A DNA stretch of 64,000 nt from Ulota crispa (lineage: Eukaryota; Streptophyta; Bryopsida; Orthotrichales; Orthotrichaceae), in contig OY987242.1 of the NCBI GenBank assembly GCA_963920765.1, positions 30,342,002 to 30,406,001 on the forward strand. Reading direction: 5' to 3'. Every line of letters starts with the position of its first letter. The stretch's first letter is position 1. The notes under the pieces are model-generated. The model did no database searches. It saw nothing but the letters and a program-made list of their open reading frames with translations, and was not told the DNA's origin. Both the position numbers and the translations under genes were made by a program. Shown piece after piece: positions 1 to 12,907 of the stretch.

Positions 1-159
1 TGACTGCGTACCAGTCCAAATTTTCAAAAAAACTCGGCAGAGAGTTCCTTTTTGCCCATCCGTAGTGAAAATTTATCTCATGCTTTTGCAGGAATTCCTC
101 AGAAATAAGTGTATCTGATGAAGTAAACTTTGCCCCCTGTTCTGGTTTTTGTTTTGCAG
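1..159 (+). other. 3' end of an intron of the RME-8-like gene
   Basis: AT-rich sequence ending in a pyrimidine-rich stretch and CAG at 157-159, which gives the acceptor for the exon starting at 160. No upstream exon is visible, so the gene begins before the window. Confidence 0.6.
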
Positions 160-3100
160 AGTTGTAAGAATAAGATGGAATTTGAAAGCGATGGCTGGAC
201 AAGCAAGGGTGCTTTGGCACAGGGTCAGTATGAGATCCTCAATTACGTGGGCTCGGATGGAAGTGCAAGGATGGTGAAGGTTCCGTCTGCCATGGCCAGA
301 GGAATTTCAGGAAAACCCACTGAAGACGGCAGCCTGGACGCCAAGGATGGGATTAGGTGGCAGGACAGGAAAGTCCCTCCCAAAATTCAGCTGGGCTTAG
401 TCTTGGACAAAATCGAGACTCTTGTGAGGTGTTATTTCAAAACTTTCCTTACACTCCCAATTTCAGTTTTGGAGCCATGTATGTGCCACCTCTTCATGCT
501 CATTTCTGTGACTTAAACTAGTCCAATTCTTGCATTGAAAAAACGAAGGTAATATATATGAAAAAAAACTTCATCACTTGAGGCATTGTTTGGCGCGGTA
601 TGGCAGATTATCTGGTGACCTTGTTAGCAATAAGCAGTTTTTTCCACCGTCGGCTGCTGTGTTGAGCCTCTCTAAGAAAGAGATTCTATGCCAACTGGTG
701 CAAGTGCTACTTCGGCTGAAGTCCCCTGAATTTGGCAGGTATATAGATTTGTTCCAATTTCGTGGTTTTCTAGACCAAAAAATGTTGGGATTGAAGGGAA
801 ATCGTCTATTTCTATGAACTCTCTTTTCTCGTCTAAATTTTTTTTTTGCTGATCAAACTTCACGGTCAGGGTATTAGAGATTATATCGACTATCGCAAGA
901 GAAAACAAGAATGCAATGTCGAAGCTTTACTCGCTGGGTGCTTTTGAGATCCTTCTGTGGAAATTCCTTGCTGGGGATATCGTAGACTCAGAGAAAGACA
1001 TGATCTGCAAGTTCTTGTTGCAATGCCATCTGGAGCAGGTATTCTGCTGTAATTTCCAGTTTGTAATTTTCTGATGAAATATGTTTTTAGTTCTTCAATT
1101 TAGCCAAGCGATATATATCTTTCTGAAAAGTTATCACTAACAACCTGTTTTTTACATTTTGTCTGGTTTTATGACTTCAATTGTATGGATGTACCTTTGG
1201 TGGCAGGATCAAGAGACTATACTTACGAGCACTGAAATTGACCTATCAGCTTGTAACGGTAGTGCACTTCGGCTCTACTTACCTGATGGACTTATTTTGA
1301 GGCTTATGTCTGAGGTATGACCATTTTCTACTACTTATAAGATTCTGTCACCCATAGGTGACATCTTACGTAGCACATGCAAGATGACATGGCGATGAAG
1401 AAGCACTTTTTTTTTCCCCCTGAGAACAGTATCTTATTGTACGTTCAATATGGTAATACCAAAGATTTACTCGTTTTGGGTGCAGGATATGGATTCATAT
1501 AAAGTCTTTGCAACAGTATTAGATACTGAGGAAGATGCACCTGATATTATCTGGAACATGGACATGCGGAAACGCTTGCTGGATCATCTTACCTCTGAGC
1601 TGGAGGTTTATGTGAAAGTTCGTGCCAAGGATGCCAAGGCACTTTATTCGCACACTCCTCGAGCTCCTATATACTACCCTGAGTTAGCTGGTAAGTTCAG
1701 ATTTGGCTTTTCATTGCACATACATTTATCACATTATCATCAACTGTAACACACTTGTCACACGTCCAAAGTACCAGTAAAAGCTTTTTTGGGACTTTAA
1801 ACAGTCAGGTTGAAGAGTTCAAGGTGTATCCACAATTTGAAAGACCAAGCTTTAAATTGAAATCATGTTTAAGGTGGTCCAATGATTCTCAATAGCACAA
1901 ACTATTTGTTTGAGGGGTGTACTCAGGAAGTTTCAAACTCTATAGACGATATTCAAAATTACCATATAAGTACTTTAGCGAAACACCTGCATATTTAACC
2001 TTTTCTTTTTCTTTTTTGTGTTGCAGACATGGTATTCTCCGCTCCTTTCTATCTTCAGAATCTTCTTGATGAGGAGCGCTACCACGGTTACCCCATTAAT
2101 GACCCCGAAGGATTCTTGAGCAGCCTCCTGCTGGTAAGTTGAGGCTTTGAAGTTGCGTTATCTTGGTAACTTGCGTTTTTTGTGGACTTCTTTAAAATGC
2201 CATTGGATTGTAGCATTTGTGTTGCTGGAGATGAAGAGGGTCTCAGATGCGTCTTTTCTTTTGTGCGTGTTTCTTAGTAATGGGGTAGGTAACCTACAGT
2301 TGTCTTTCTGGCAATACCCCCTCTTTAACCAGATTGCCGATGTAGGATCTTCGGAAGTTGGCGAAAGCGTGGAATTTGGTGTGGTGTAAAGAAATACAGC
2401 GAATCCAGCTCCTTCTCAAAGCTCTGGTTTTGACCTCATTCCTTTAACTCAATCTTTTCTGGTGAAACTTATTTGGCGAAGAGTGTGTTGTGCAATTATG
2501 CTCGATCTGCTCCATTGTATATCAAAACTCACGAGTTCAAGTATGATTTAGTAGTTCGTTAGAAAGTACATTTTTTTTCTTACTAAACATTTGGTGAAAG
2601 TCTGAAGTGTTTTGTATGATACATTCAGGCATACATCGTCGACCGATTCCCACTCACACTACCGAGCGATGCCGAGTACCTGCTCATAAAACTGGCATCA
2701 CCCGCTTTACAGACGTGCCTCTCGGAGAATGAGAGCTCGGATCAAGTCTGTATCGAAATCTTGCAACACACAGTGAAGGTACTTCGCAGGGTGGTAGCTG
2801 CGAAGACAAAAGAAGGTGACTTGCCGAAGGAATCACTGAACTTCGCATTGGACATCTTCGTACTCGGCACTCGGTGGAGCACCGAGAACACCAGCCTTGA
2901 GTTAGCGCTAGCAGGCTCAGCGTCTTTGGTGGAGATCATCTCGTCCGACCGGAACGGCAGGAAGCATCTGTGGGAGGAACAACGATGGCAGAAAGGCATG
3001 CACTGGACTCTCAGCTCGGCTGTCAGTGACAGCACTGCCACGCCGCCACGAGGTCTCAGCCCCGTTTCATATCATGCCTTGAATGCTCTCAAGTTCTTCG

Positions 3101-5562
3101 CAGGCGACTCCGACTACAGTGAGCGCATTGTGGACGAGGGCTTCCATCTTCCTCTGCTTCTCCTGATCGTCCCATTTGTAGATCGCAAGTCCGAGTCTGC
3201 CATCTCCACGTTGCCGATCTCAGCCGCAGATGTGCTTGGTTCGTTTGTTCGTGGGGAGAGGTCCCAGAGCAGCGCACTCTCCAAGCTTCTCCCGAGACCG
3301 CTTCTGTTATGTTTGAAAAACGACGACGATCTTGGTCGCTTCATCAACCTGGCTGGGTCGGATATTCAGAACCCGACTACCATGTGGACTGCTGATGTTC
3401 GAGCGGAGCTTCGCATGCGAGCGCAGGAGCAGATCGATGACGACGTGACAGACAGCGACAGAGCGAACTGGTTGCGAACTTTCGAGTACGCGTGTCTACA
3501 AAAGGAGTTCGTGATTGGTGGCGTTTTTGTGAAGCATCTGGCGTTTGCGCACTGGGAGGGAGCTGACCTTCCAGACAACGCCGTATTTCTAGCTCTCATG
3601 ATGGAGCACCTTGACAAGGAGCGAGCCGTTGTGAGCGTTGGCAACCAGACGGAGGAGTACGAAGACAAGCACGTGATCTTCTCCGAAGGCATGCAACAGC
3701 AGGGAAGCCACGCAGCGGAGCTTGAAAAGTACGCCACGGTGTTGGTAGCGTGTCGGGAGTGTCTGAAATTCGCAGCGTCACATGGCAGGAACGATTTCTT
3801 GCAATGCTTCAAATTGCAGACGTTCTTCCAAATTGCGTTGATGGATCAGTGCGCGCCCATTGTTTGGGCGGAGCTCATGTTCACGTTCAAGGAGCTGGCT
3901 CATAATGAGTCCACTCTCAACGCTATTTTCCAGTCGAATTTGCTCGGGATAGCAGGGATCCGTCTCTGGGAGGCGCTGACAGAAAACAAGGGCGAAGAGT
4001 CGAGAGCCATTCTACACACCACGCTTGACATGCTGCTGTTCCTGAGTGAAAACATGCAAGCCACTGTCGAGGTGACGAACTATTTCGCCGATAGCGGCAT
4101 CTTCTTCCCGTTGCTCTGCATCTTTTGTGACGTGGATTTGCCGGGCCTGCACACGGGGATCGTAGTGACTGGGAGGATAGCCTCACGTCATAGACTTTTG
4201 GCAGCGTGTGTTCTCGGACAACTGCTCTTGTGTTCATGTGGAGTCAATCAACGTCTGAGCTTTCTCGGAGATTCAGCTGTGCCGAAGGATCCGTTCAGCG
4301 AGTCAAAGAAGCTCAGGGTGATGACCACGGATGTGGACGACCTCATGATGCTCTTGGAGCCAGGCGACCACGGGGAGAAGCCGCTGATATTCCAAACTCT
4401 GATGTTTCTCATGCCTCTGGAGCTTCTGTCCACCCTGGCGCACAACCCAGCGCGCGCTTGCAATTTGTACAAGGAGACGGTCTACAATCCGAGGTTAGTC
4501 TGGGACGACGAAACACGGCGTCGTGTCTCCGAGACACTGACAACAGCAGCTATTCAGTTGCAAGCGTCTGTGAAGAACCAGGTGGTTGCAGCAGGTCTTG
4601 GCTCGTGGGCTTTGGAGCTTGATCAGCCAGTGTTTACTCGTTGGATACACGCCACCCTCTCAGACGAGGACAGCACGCCTCTCTACCGGAATTCGAAGGA
4701 GTCATCCTACGTGCCTGAAATGTATTTGGGAGGTTTCTTCCTGGATCAGTTTTTGAGGATTCCGGAGTATTTTTTCGGCACCATTCTCGAACAGCGTTTT
4801 CTTCGTGAAGTGAAGAAGGCGATAGTGTTGGACTTGTATGCCGAGGATCCCGATTCTCTGCGAAGAGTGTTGCTTGCTTTACTGTTACTTTTCAAAGGCC
4901 GACCTTACCTATTATCCGGCAAGTCTTACATCGATATTTTTCTGGCCGTGAGCGACTTGTTATCCTCGACTGGTGACAAGGCTTGCATGCTTGCGCAGCC
5001 AGCCATTATTTTGACTCACTCCATTGCCAACCACAAGGACATCATCGACTGCATGGCTTCCGAGGATTTGCTGCATTCGTTGATCTCTTTTCTAAACTTG
5101 CTTGTGCCGAAAGAGGCGGCTGGATTCGCCGGCACCGATCCCAGGTTGTGCAGCCTCATGCTTTTGAGGAGGTTGCTGAGGCTGAGCCCCTCAACTGTGG
5201 AGATCACGTCGAATGCCGTTCTGCAGAAACTGGCCAACACAGCTCTTGATGTGGAAGGAAGTAAAGAAGTGTCCAAAGCGGCACGAGAGTGCCTGGCGTT
5301 GATGTGCCGTGACAAGCGCAAAGGGAAGGAGATCATCCGCTTTCTGGACTCTTCCGTGCATGTTGATAGTGTGGGCTTTTGGGATATCCCCGTTGAGAGT
5401 ATCTGGGACGACATCGCCGGGTTTGATGTTCTGCAGCATTTCCTGCAACATCGGTATCCGTCCTCGTGGTGGGCTCCCGACCAGGAAGCGTCTGTTTATT
5501 CAAGTGCAGTTGCCAATGGCGAGGATCACGAGGACCGTAAGATTTCGAAAACCACCAGCTGA
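160..5562 (+). CDS. RME-8/GRV2-like endosomal protein, C-terminal part (5' end outside window)
   Basis: Seven exons join in frame: 160-428, 583-738, 870-1038, 1207-1314, 1486-1690, 2027-2133 and 2629-5562, with a TGA stop at 5560-5562. All introns are GT-AG. The visible part is 1315 residues. Three IWN-type repeats can be read: DIIWNMDMR (near 1540), TTMWTADVR (near 3376) and RLVWDDETR (near 4494). The first is followed by YPEL and a YLQNLLDEER segment. The second is followed by KEFVIGGVFV and the third by EMYLGGFFLDQFL. From memory this matches the order of IWN repeats 2, 3 and 4 in RME-8/DNAJC13 and plant GRV2/KAM2, proteins of endosome and vacuole trafficking. The J domain with its HPD motif, normally between IWN 2 and 3, is not present in the exons or introns here. 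A GTAAGA near 5536 could serve as a donor for a different C-terminus. The last exon is much richer in GC than the introns. Family assignment is good; true orthology is uncertain. Confidence 0.8.
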
Positions 5563-7674
5563 GAAGAACCAACTTGAAGAAGCTCTACACGGAGAGGTAA
5601 ATCAACTATACAGCAAACTCTAAGATACTCAATAGTTGTTGTTTACACACTGGTCCTCCTGTAAACAGCTCTTGGATTTATATCCCAATGGTCACCAAGG
5701 GGGCAAAAGACTGGTTCAACAGTAGAAATCATTGAGTATGTGCAGAGTCTTTGCTTCCTCAAACAAAGCAGTGTATCTTGCATGGTTTTTTTTCCTTACT
5801 GGAATCTAACAAGTACTTGAAATTCAGAACCGAAGTTCCGGAGTTATCACAAGGGAGTTCACCAACAGTCGATGCAGATCTCACTCGAGTTATTGCCGAA
5901 TATCCCTGCCCTTTGAGATCAAGCTGAAGGTGAAGGGCGATCCAGGTTCTCCTCAAAGCTTCCAGTTTTTATTTTTATTTTTATGAACTTGAGTGTATAG
6001 GTTGAAACTCGCGTGTATATGAAACCAGATTTGACCTGGAGTGTAAAGATCTTGAAAGAAGTAGATCCTCCTTCCTTCCAGGTCGGAGTAGGTAGCCTGC
6101 AAGACCGAGAATATCAAACACAACCAGTGCAAAATTTGCACGGAGCAGCCTCATGCATTAACAACTTGGGAATGACGAGGCTGGACGCATGTGGGTGAAC
6201 ACATGTATACTATCAATTTTAGAGATTATTTTTACTTGGAAGACAACAAAATGAGTTGAACTGAGCGATATGGTAGAGCAGTCATTGTTGATTGGTTGCT
6301 GTTCTTCTCTGTAACTGCACTGTGGGTGGCAGTAACTTTACCCGCCTTTAATATTTGGCTGAGTATCTCTGTGTTTGCATACTTGAACTCAACATCAGTG
6401 CCACAGTATCTTCCTTTTTTCTAACATCTTGAATACCCTGACTTCGTAAATGGGTCCCAAGATGTCAAGCACCTTTGACCTAGAATGCTTTGCTAAGCAA
6501 GGACTAGTTCAACGTTTTACATTGATTGATAGATTTGTTGCTGAACATTCTATAAGGAGTATCTTACTTATCATCTGGGCTCACTTTTGCTTTATCCTAC
6601 CTTAATTAGAGTGTTGGATTTTGTGATAGTTGCTGCACAATTTGCAAGATTGTTACCAAAATTGGACCCCCAGTTCTTCTTTCCTCAAAGTCCTTTAACA
6701 ATTTCGGAATGCAATTTTGAAATTCCATTTATTTAGCAAGTCCAAATCTGTTGTAGAGTAGAAAAGACAGAGGCATTGACCAATGCTTGTGCATAAAAGT
6801 GTGAATGATGGTTGAAAGAAAAATCAACAAAATTGGTTAGCACAATACAAGAACAATTGCTCATGTTTTTAAGGAGTTTTGTTAGATTGATAACTTAGCT
6901 AGTAATTGAATTAGATCTGCAGTAAATGTCACCATTATTATGCAACTTGCTATAAATGGTACCAAAAATATAATAAAATTTTCAAGTGAAATGTGTAATT
7001 TATTGTTAGAAGAGTATTGTCTTTATTTTCTTGATAATATTAATTTTATTATCCAATTTGTATAGAATTTCTACCCATGGAACTACATTAATACATTAAA
7101 AAACTAAAGGTAAGGTAGCAACTCCCATAACTGTCAAATTAAGGGTTTTGAACATGATGATTATTAATAAACATCTAGCAATTTATAGGATCCTATTAGC
7201 AAGAGAAAAATGATGAGTTTGCACTTTTGAATGTATTATTTAGATACTGTGAGAATAAGTTGTGAATTTTTAAAGAGCCGACTGCTATTGCACCTAATAT
7301 CAACACTAAGGTTTCATGTTCACATGTTGTACATCCTTGTAATTACATCTATTCACTTCCACATATTTTCCAAGATTTTAGAGGTGATGGTTATGGGTAC
7401 AATGATGGTTATGGGTGTTGCTACCTTAACACATGTTTAGACCTAGATCACTTTAACAAAAAGTCAACCGTACTCCTTCACTTGTTTTATCTCTCCTAAC
7501 AAGCAAGTGCTTGATGAACTATACAATGCTTCCAATAAGAGAGTACACTTTACTAACTCTTGCAAACCTTGTGCACCATAGCCCCTCGTACCATTTCTAA
7601 ACAAGAAACTTGAAAGAGTATCATTTCTACACCCAAAATTTAGAGTGGAATGGTTTGACTAGCTTATATTAATT
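5563..7674. other. 3' flank of the RME-8-like gene and intergenic DNA
   Basis: The first 600 bases or so have fairly balanced composition and probably include the 3' untranslated region. A patch at about 5820-5960 is GC-richer but I cannot place it in a gene. From about 6240 on the DNA is AT-rich and I see no gene or clear repeat border. Confidence 0.4.
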
Positions 7675-7678
7675 TTAA

Positions 7679-8634
7679 CCCCTAAAGGACCAAGTGGCTA
7701 TTCAACAGCCACTAGAGAACTCGGGTAGGGTCATATGGAGTTAACTTTTACTAGATGTTCTCAAAATTGTTACGCAAGGTGCAAATATGTATCCCCCAAG
7801 TGGAAATCTAATTTTTTTCCCAATCAGATGTCCAGTTCAAAAGTTATGTTGCCCAAAAGAAATTGGGTAGTTCGGGAAGTTTGAGCATCTTTGGAGGATC
7901 TTATGCTAAAACTCTCATCAACTTTTGAAATTTGGCAAGTATGTAACTAAAAAAACATGGTGTAAAATTGTCAAAAACAAATTAAAAAATTAAGCTCTCA
8001 CATCACATTTTGAAGGGAGTCAAACTTTGTTAACTATGTTTGGGCAGTTTCAAAAAAAAAAAATCCACTAACTTCAAGCCCTATTATCTTTCAATTTATA
8101 AATCCAAAGCTCTTGAAACTTTTTTCCACATATTCCAAATGTTTGTTTCCAACATTTTACCATTCAGATTTCAAATAAAAGACTTCCTCATTGCACAAGA
8201 AATCATGAAAGAATGACTAATGTATTGCCAATTCACTAAACCTCCTTGCATTGGAAGGTGATTTAGAATAAGCTAGACTCTATATTTGCATCTGAAAACT
8301 TTCATGAGGGAACCTAACATCATATACTTGTGAATGATCAAAAAGCTCAAATTTGTGTAGAGTAAAAATTTTACTCTATGAAGGCTCAAAGTCTATTGGC
8401 CTTGTTTTGCAGGAATGAAAAAAATTTGTTTTTCTCACTTCAAACGTTATAATTTTACAATCCGCGAGGTCAAATGGGTTGAATTTTTTTGCACATGTTG
8501 ATTCATTGGTTTTACAAACTTTTGTACGGTTGAAATTGAGAAAAAATGTTTTGATTTTTGATTTTGGGTAATGCCCTAAAAGCTTGCCGTTTCTTGAGAT
8601 TTTTTCTCAAAAAACACCCTTGGTCCTTCAGGGG
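7679..8634. mobile_element. TTAA-site non-autonomous DNA element, 0.9-kb class, copy 1
   Basis: The element is flanked by TTAA at 7675-7678 and 8635-8638. The left end reads CCCCTAAAGGACCAAG and the right end, reversed, CCCCTGAAGGACCAAG. It is 956 bp with no convincing ORF. The TTAA target with CCC-starting TIRs is the signature of piggyBac and also of Sola3. No transposase is present, so the superfamily is inferred. Confidence 0.75.
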
Positions 8635-8778
8635 TTAAGAAAGTGTAAAATTTATGGCATGCATTATTCTTAGAATATGTCATTAACCCATATGGGATTG
8701 ATGGATAATTTGAGACTTTCATTACTCACAATCAGAAGTAGTTTTTAGTATGATGGTTCTTATTGGAAGTATTGACTG

Positions 8779-9032
8779 GAACACCATCGTTGTTAAATTG
8801 AAAAAAAGAATACATTTTGGGACTTCTGAATTTTGAATTTTGCATTTGTGAGAGTCCTTTGGCAATTTAAAATGAGTTTTATGATAATTCCTTCAAATCC
8901 CTACATCACTGATGTAAGATCTTGAAGAAATCATCATAAAATTCACTCTAAATTGCCAAAAATCTCTTGAAAGTGCAAAATTTAGAAGTCCCAAAATGTA
9001 TCCTTTTTCCTAATTTTACAATAATGGTGTTC
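8779..9032. mobile_element. Foldback MITE with GAACACCAT ends (family L), copy 1
   Basis: The left end GAACACCATCGTTGTTAAAT is mirrored on the right by an AT-rich end finishing in AATGGTGTTC. The inverted arms also share ACATTTTGGGACTTCT. The interior is AT-rich and non-coding, 254 bp in all. Relatives lie at 17254-17512 and, more diverged, in the GT92 intron at about 44340-44910. A partial right end is near 41600. Confidence 0.6.
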
Positions 9033-9088
9033 TAAGTAATGGTATCATGTATTAACATAATCTAACATTGCTAAAATGTGTACCTTAA

Positions 9089-9444
9089 CCCTTAAAGGAC
9101 TGACCCTAAACCCGTGGCTCAAACCTAAGAGAGTGTGCACTGTTCATGGGCAACAAACAGCCTATGGCATGTGTTCAAGAGAGATAATATTCTCCTCAAA
9201 AGAAGGAAAAGTCAATAGTGTATCCTACCCTCACAAAAAGGGCAGCAAAGACCTTGTACATCTCTTTACAAATTGGTGTTTTAAAAAATATGGAGACATT
9301 GAAAGCAGTTACTTTTGGCATTCAGTGATGTGGCACATCTCTCTGACCACTTTCAAAAAAAAATAGAAAAAAAATACTTTTCCACCCTTGGGGTGTGTTT
9401 GCGGCATTGAAAGGACAATTTTCGTCCTCTTGGACGGTTAGGGG
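9089..9444. mobile_element. TTAA-site MITE, 357-bp class, copy 1
   Basis: TTAA flanks lie at 9085-9088 and 9445-9448. The left end starts CCCTTAAAGGACTGACC and the right end finishes GGACGGTTAGGGG. It is 356 bp. The interior closely matches the copy at 41988-42345, including CCCGTGGCTCAAAC near the left end. A 96-codon open stretch across it is not preserved in the second copy and is not treated as a gene. Confidence 0.8.
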
Positions 9445-9448
9445 TTAA

Positions 9449-10213
9449 TTTAGTAGAATCATGGGAAGCAAAATATGTGAAAATTTACTATATGCACTTT
9501 CAATTCAGTACGGTAGTACTTTTGAAAATATAAGCTTGAAAATTACAGTAATAAACAAATACTAAAAACTTTTAAAAACTAACCACTTTAAGATCATCAC
9601 ATTTCAAGTTCATTTCAATAAACCTCACTCCAAATTTATCAAGACTTTTCCTTTAATCAAATTTAGAAAAATTAATGATTTGTGTGCATCAAATCTTATA
9701 TTAATAAAGTGATATGAGTATAATCTAAATTACAAAATCTACAATCTTCATTCACAAATCATATTCAAAATACTCCCCTACTTTTACACATTTTGATGGA
9801 TCTTTACAAATCTTCAAAAATGAAGAACCATGTGACCTTTAAGGATTAACATGATTGATTAGGGAGAGAATGAAGGGCTATTTCACTGCTATATAAAAAG
9901 TTTTTTTGGACATGTGAAATGTAAAGTTTGTGGAACAAGTTTTCATATGCACATCCTAATAACGCAATACTGCAACACGCAAATTTCATCAAGTGACACA
10001 ATTTTGAATTTGTATCTAACAATGAAGAGGTTCCACAAGACTTTCAAAAACATAGAATAATCATGTGACGACGTGAAAATTTTAGTTTAGCCTGCGAGAC
10101 TCTAGATTTTTCACTCGCTTTTAATTTTTTCTCATGTAATTTTATTTACAATTCCCTTTTACACTTTTTGGTAATGAGAATGGAAATTTGAATAATATAG
10201 TTTTAAAAGTATA
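9449..10213. other. AT-rich intergenic stretch
   Basis: No gene, repeat border or terminal inverted repeat could be recognised here. Confidence 0.4.
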
Positions 10214-10419
10214 CACTAAATAGTGCATTTAGGTTGCCCCACACTAATTTCTTGATATTTTACACTATGAAAATCCTTATTGGTACTACAAAAAATTTCA
10301 TCAATAATTACTACAATAAATGAAATTAAAGGGTTTGGTAATAACAAATTGGAAAAAGACAAACTAGTTGTGTGTACATCAAATATCATGTGATATCCTA
10401 GTATCTAGTTAACTCTTAA

Positions 10420-10658
10420 CCCTTGAGCGCCCAACCTATGTTCACTAAAATTCAGACTTGTACAAACTCATTCTAATTAAATTGTTATCAAAACCAAGAT
10501 TCATAAATTGACCTTATCAGTAGGGAGTGGAGACAGGCCCTAAGGTACAAGAAAAAGGACAAATGTTTTGACTATGCCAATCAAAAGATTATAGCAATCA
10601 AAAAGGAATCTTCTTTTATTCAGAGTGACCAAAATTTGGTCGCTCGAGCGCTCAAGGG
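10420..10658. mobile_element. TTAA-site MITE, 240-bp class with GAGCGC ends, copy 1
   Basis: TTAA is at 10416-10419. The left end is CCCTTGAGCGCCCAACC and the right end GGTCGCTCGAGCGCTCAAGG followed by TTGA, a one-base variant of TTAA, at 10659-10662. It lies directly against the next TTAA element. The sequence after the left end (TTCACT, then AATCC-like tracts) recurs at 52045 and 62890. Confidence 0.7.
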
Positions 10659-10662
10659 TTGA

Positions 10663-11532
10663 AGGATCAAGCACATTTTTTCTCAAAAAATACTCAAAAC
10701 TGTCATTTCTAGTGATTTGATCCCAAAAACAATCTTTTCCAAAAAACCTCAAATCTAACCTTAAGGTCTTGTAGTAGACTCATTTAAGAACATACCATGA
10801 AATTTTTGTGAAGTTTGACCATACGATTTGCGAGATATAATCATAAAAAGGTATTATATAAAAAAAAATTTACTCCTGCCCAAAATTTTGGTGCCTTTGA
10901 CCACACGTGGTGAACAATTTTTGCACTATAGGTGCTAAAGAGATTTGTCTAAAATGCTCTAAATCATGTTAGGCATAAGCTTATCTCTCTAAGTTTTTGT
11001 GATCAACCAAGACTTGGAACACACCCTCCATGGCCTTGCATTGCAAACATATGCTTAAGATTCACACTACACTAAGGTTTTCTGCCAATCAAGTTTTCTA
11101 AAGATATATTAAAGAAAATAAAAATCCAAACAACAGATTGAAAGAGTTTAGCTTCAATGACAATCTCAAGAAAGAAAATTGGAAAAAGAACCAAATCTCT
11201 AGTAGCTATTGCAATTCAAAGGTTAATGTATTTATTTAGTACACTATTGCTTTGGATAGATTCCAATGAAGGATCATCCCTTCATTGGTTCCCTTTGGGA
11301 GAAGTCAACAAAAAATGGCATGCCCAAGCTACCCCTCCAACTCAAATTCACATGTTTACCCTTGTAACTTTTGAACCGTAAATCAAAATTCAATAAAAAT
11401 TATTCTCCCACGTAACTCATGCAAAACTCTAGCTTTGGAGAAAAAACTATATAATTTGGTCATAAATTGTAATAGCATGACCTTGCCCAAAATCTCATTT
11501 GCCCCCCAAAGGGACAAATGGTCCTTTAGGGG
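10663..11532. mobile_element. TTAA-site element, 0.9-kb class, copy 2
   Basis: It begins AGGATCAAGCAC directly after the shared TTGA and ends GGTCCTTTAGGGG before TTAA at 11533-11536. The left interior (TCAAAACTGTCATTT, then a GATCTTGTAG-like motif) matches the copy starting at 61824. The outermost bases of its left TIR are missing or shared with the neighbouring element. Confidence 0.65.
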
Positions 11533-11638
11533 TTAATTGCATGTGCCTCCAAGTGGCCAAGCAATGAGTCATGAGGTAACATACAAGGATATAGTATTCT
11601 CATTGTTAAGGCAACCTAAATGCACTATTTAACGTATA

Positions 11639-11944
11639 CCAAATAATGCATTTAGGTTGCCTCAACAATTAGGTTGCCTTACCTTGGAAGTTACCTCATG
11701 ACCCACCACTTGCGCACTTGGTTGGAAGTGCATGCAACTCTTTACAAATTTAGACTTCATTTAAACATATAACTTGGATATTGCTAGTTTGTCTTTCTAC
11801 ACCTTTGTAGTAGTTGTCAAGTCTTTTAAAAATGATTTATTACAATTATTATTGCAGAAAATTACTGTAGCTATAGTAAAAGTATTTAAATGATGTGGAA
11901 TGTCGAGAAATTAGTGTGGGGCAACCTAAATGCACTATTTGGTG
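11639..11944. mobile_element. Family G MITE, copy 2
   Basis: The ends ATGCATTTAGGTTGCC and GGCAACCTAAATGCACTATT are inverted, with TA on both sides (11637-11638 and 11945-11946). The interior contains CTTACC, ACCTCATGAC and ATGCAACTC, shared with the copy at 49718. It stands head to head with family G copy 1. Confidence 0.7.
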
Positions 11945-11946
11945 TA

Positions 11947-12903
11947 GAGAATAGATGGGTCCTTCACTCAATAGGCCAATAATGCAGATGAGGCATGAGG
12001 AAGTCTCACTAGCCAGGCTTCTGCCTCATTGACCAAGTCTTATGTCAAAACCAGCAGAGAATTATTTTGATTTTGTTCCTAGAATGCACGCAAGCAAGTT
12101 ACAAATGAATAACATCACCCAAGTGTGTATCGGTACAAGGTAAAAATTGATAACAAAAATTTCTTTTTGTCAAAATGTCATTTGCCATATGAAAATGTAA
12201 ATCATACGTTTTTGTGAGTTTAAGAAAGTCAAGCCAAAATTTGTGATAAATGCAAAATTACTGCAAAAGAATGTCAAAATTGAAGTATTCTTTTACATGA
12301 ACAATGAAAAAATATTGAGTATAACAATCAAAACGATTGTCTACATGGTTGAAATTGACCAACCTTATCAAAATGTCACATTCCCATATGATGTTTTCAT
12401 AAATGCAATGTTAAAATGTACAATATAAGACCCTATACAAGAGTAGAATTGGGTTGAATGAAAGACATGGTTTTTGTTTTTTTTATATCAACTAAAAAAC
12501 ACTTTAACCTCCCATTCTATGACAGTCCACTTTTCGATAAAGATATAAATGAGCATAATCTTTTAACAAAATGCCATTTGGGATTTTCATGCAAACATAG
12601 ACCTTTGAAATTTTAGTTAATTAAGAAACTAAATCTTTGCAGATCCAAACCAATGTCCAAGAATAGTGAAAAGAGTTTTGAAAATATACATGTGTATATA
12701 TTTCTTTCTTTTTTGAAGAAAAGCGAACCTAATCCAAGTATTACACATACATGCATTGGAGCTAGAATTTTATGAAGATCACAAATACTTCAAAGTTTGG
12801 CAGTTGTAGAATGCTTACAATTTTTGATTGATTCAACTTGTTCTTTTTAATTTAATTTTTCAAACAAAAGACTCAAGGGGTCACTCTTTGAGAACTTAAC
12901 TAC
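11947..12903. other. AT-rich intergenic stretch
   Basis: No gene or clear repeat was recognised. Confidence 0.4.
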
Positions 12904-12907
12904 TTAA

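Larger units (their letters stand above)
10214..11634. mobile_element. TA-flanked MITE with GCATTTAGGTTGCC ends (family G), copy 1, split by TTAA elements
   Basis: The left end CACTAAATAGTGCATTTAGG follows TA at 10212-10213. The right end is its reverse complement and finishes before TA at 11635-11636. Without the insertion at 10416-11536 the element is about 300 bp, the same size as the copies at 11639-11944 and 49718-50020. The right part (11537-11634) is the reverse complement of the left part of the 49718 copy. The TA flanks suggest a Tc1/mariner-like target, but the ends match no family I can name. Confidence 0.7.

Noticed and set aside
9076-9366. A 96-codon frame within a TTAA MITE
   Set aside because: The second copy of the same MITE (41988-42345) does not keep the frame open, so it is not under coding selection.
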